In this document: piece by piece, positions 13,090-13,142 of the stretch
Numbering within the stretch: the first letter of the stretch is position 1
Layout of the letters: every line of letters starts with the position of its first letter
Assembly: GCA_963621995.1 (NCBI GenBank)
Contig: CAVFFZ010000033.1
Location: 1-13,142 of the forward strand
Length of the DNA: 13,142 bases
DNA from: UMGS1663 sp963621995
GTDB taxonomy: Bacteria; Bacillota; Clostridia; TANB77; CAG-508
Reading direction: 5' to 3'
Made by a program: the position numbers and the translations under genes
Notes under the pieces: model-generated
What the model saw: the letters and a program-made list of their open reading frames with translations, nothing else
Databases searched by the model: none
Told to the model about the DNA's origin: nothing

Positions 13090-13142
13090 TGGTGACCCCT
13101 ACGGGAATCGAACCCATGTCTCCGCCGTGAAAGGGCGATGTC
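13090..13142 (-). tRNA. tRNA-Glu (anticodon TTC), 5' end outside window
   Basis: The 3' 53 bases are seen on the minus strand: anticodon arm with TTC inside CCTTTCACGG, a T arm with TTCGATT, acceptor AGGGGTC, A and encoded CCA. It lies 11 bases upstream of tRNA-Thr in one transcript. Confidence 0.9.

Overview
The window is AT-rich DNA of a low-GC Gram-positive bacterium, most likely a member of the class Clostridia. The reasons are strong AGGAGG-type ribosome sites, sigma-A promoters, a Spo0A-family regulator, a VanW/G5 cell-wall protein and tRNAs with encoded CCA. The genus cannot be named from the sequence.

Layout. Positions 1-1082 hold the 3' part of an IS110-family transposase, cut by the window edge. 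Positions 1083-1511 are non-coding, with stacked inverted and direct repeats and an extended -10 box. Positions 1512-5476 form a self-contained lysis/bacteriocin-like module: two overlapping small ORFs that together look like one TcdR/UviA-type sigma factor split in permuted order, an XhlA-like coiled-coil membrane protein, a small holin, and an 855-residue protein. That protein has an N-terminal CHAP peptidoglycan hydrolase, five peptidoglycan-binding repeats and a C-terminal module of about 285 residues that I do not recognise. Positions 5566-6043 encode a two-helix membrane protein (frameshifted), a candidate immunity factor. Positions 6145-6904 (minus) are a frameshifted Spo0A paralogue. 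Positions 6934-7410 encode a small secreted protein. Positions 7507-8608 (minus) are an ECF sigma (frameshifted) and its zinc-binding membrane anti-sigma. Positions 8697-8850 hold the 3' remnant of a group II intron next to a tRNA-Lys terminator. Then follow tRNA-Lys, a VanW/G5 protein (minus), a divergent XRE-S24-like regulator, a cytoplasmic CBM-type small protein, a YmfI-type short-chain reductase (minus), tRNA-Thr and a partial tRNA-Glu.

How the module may work. Two promoters, in front of xhlA-like and of the holin, share the same non-housekeeping pattern: GTTACA, 17 bp, GTCTTT, inside a longer match TTTGTTACAAA-N13-TTGTCTTT. They resemble the targets of TcdR/BotR/UviA sigma factors. A terminator separates the two units, so each needs its own promoter. 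The candidate immunity gene instead has a perfect housekeeping promoter (TTGACA-N17-TATAAT) starting one base after the lysin stop codon. The inferred picture is an alternative sigma, made as two polypeptides, that switches on holin-dependent release of a large wall-targeting toxin while protection stays constitutive. This parallels tcdR/tcdE and uviA/uviB/bcn of other clostridia. No phage structural, replication or integrase gene lies in the window.

Three genes between 5.5 and 8.6 kb (immunity candidate, Spo0A paralogue, ECF sigma) are each broken by what looks like a one-base change in a 7-8 base A tract. Real decay, slippage control and sequencing error cannot be told apart from one sequence.
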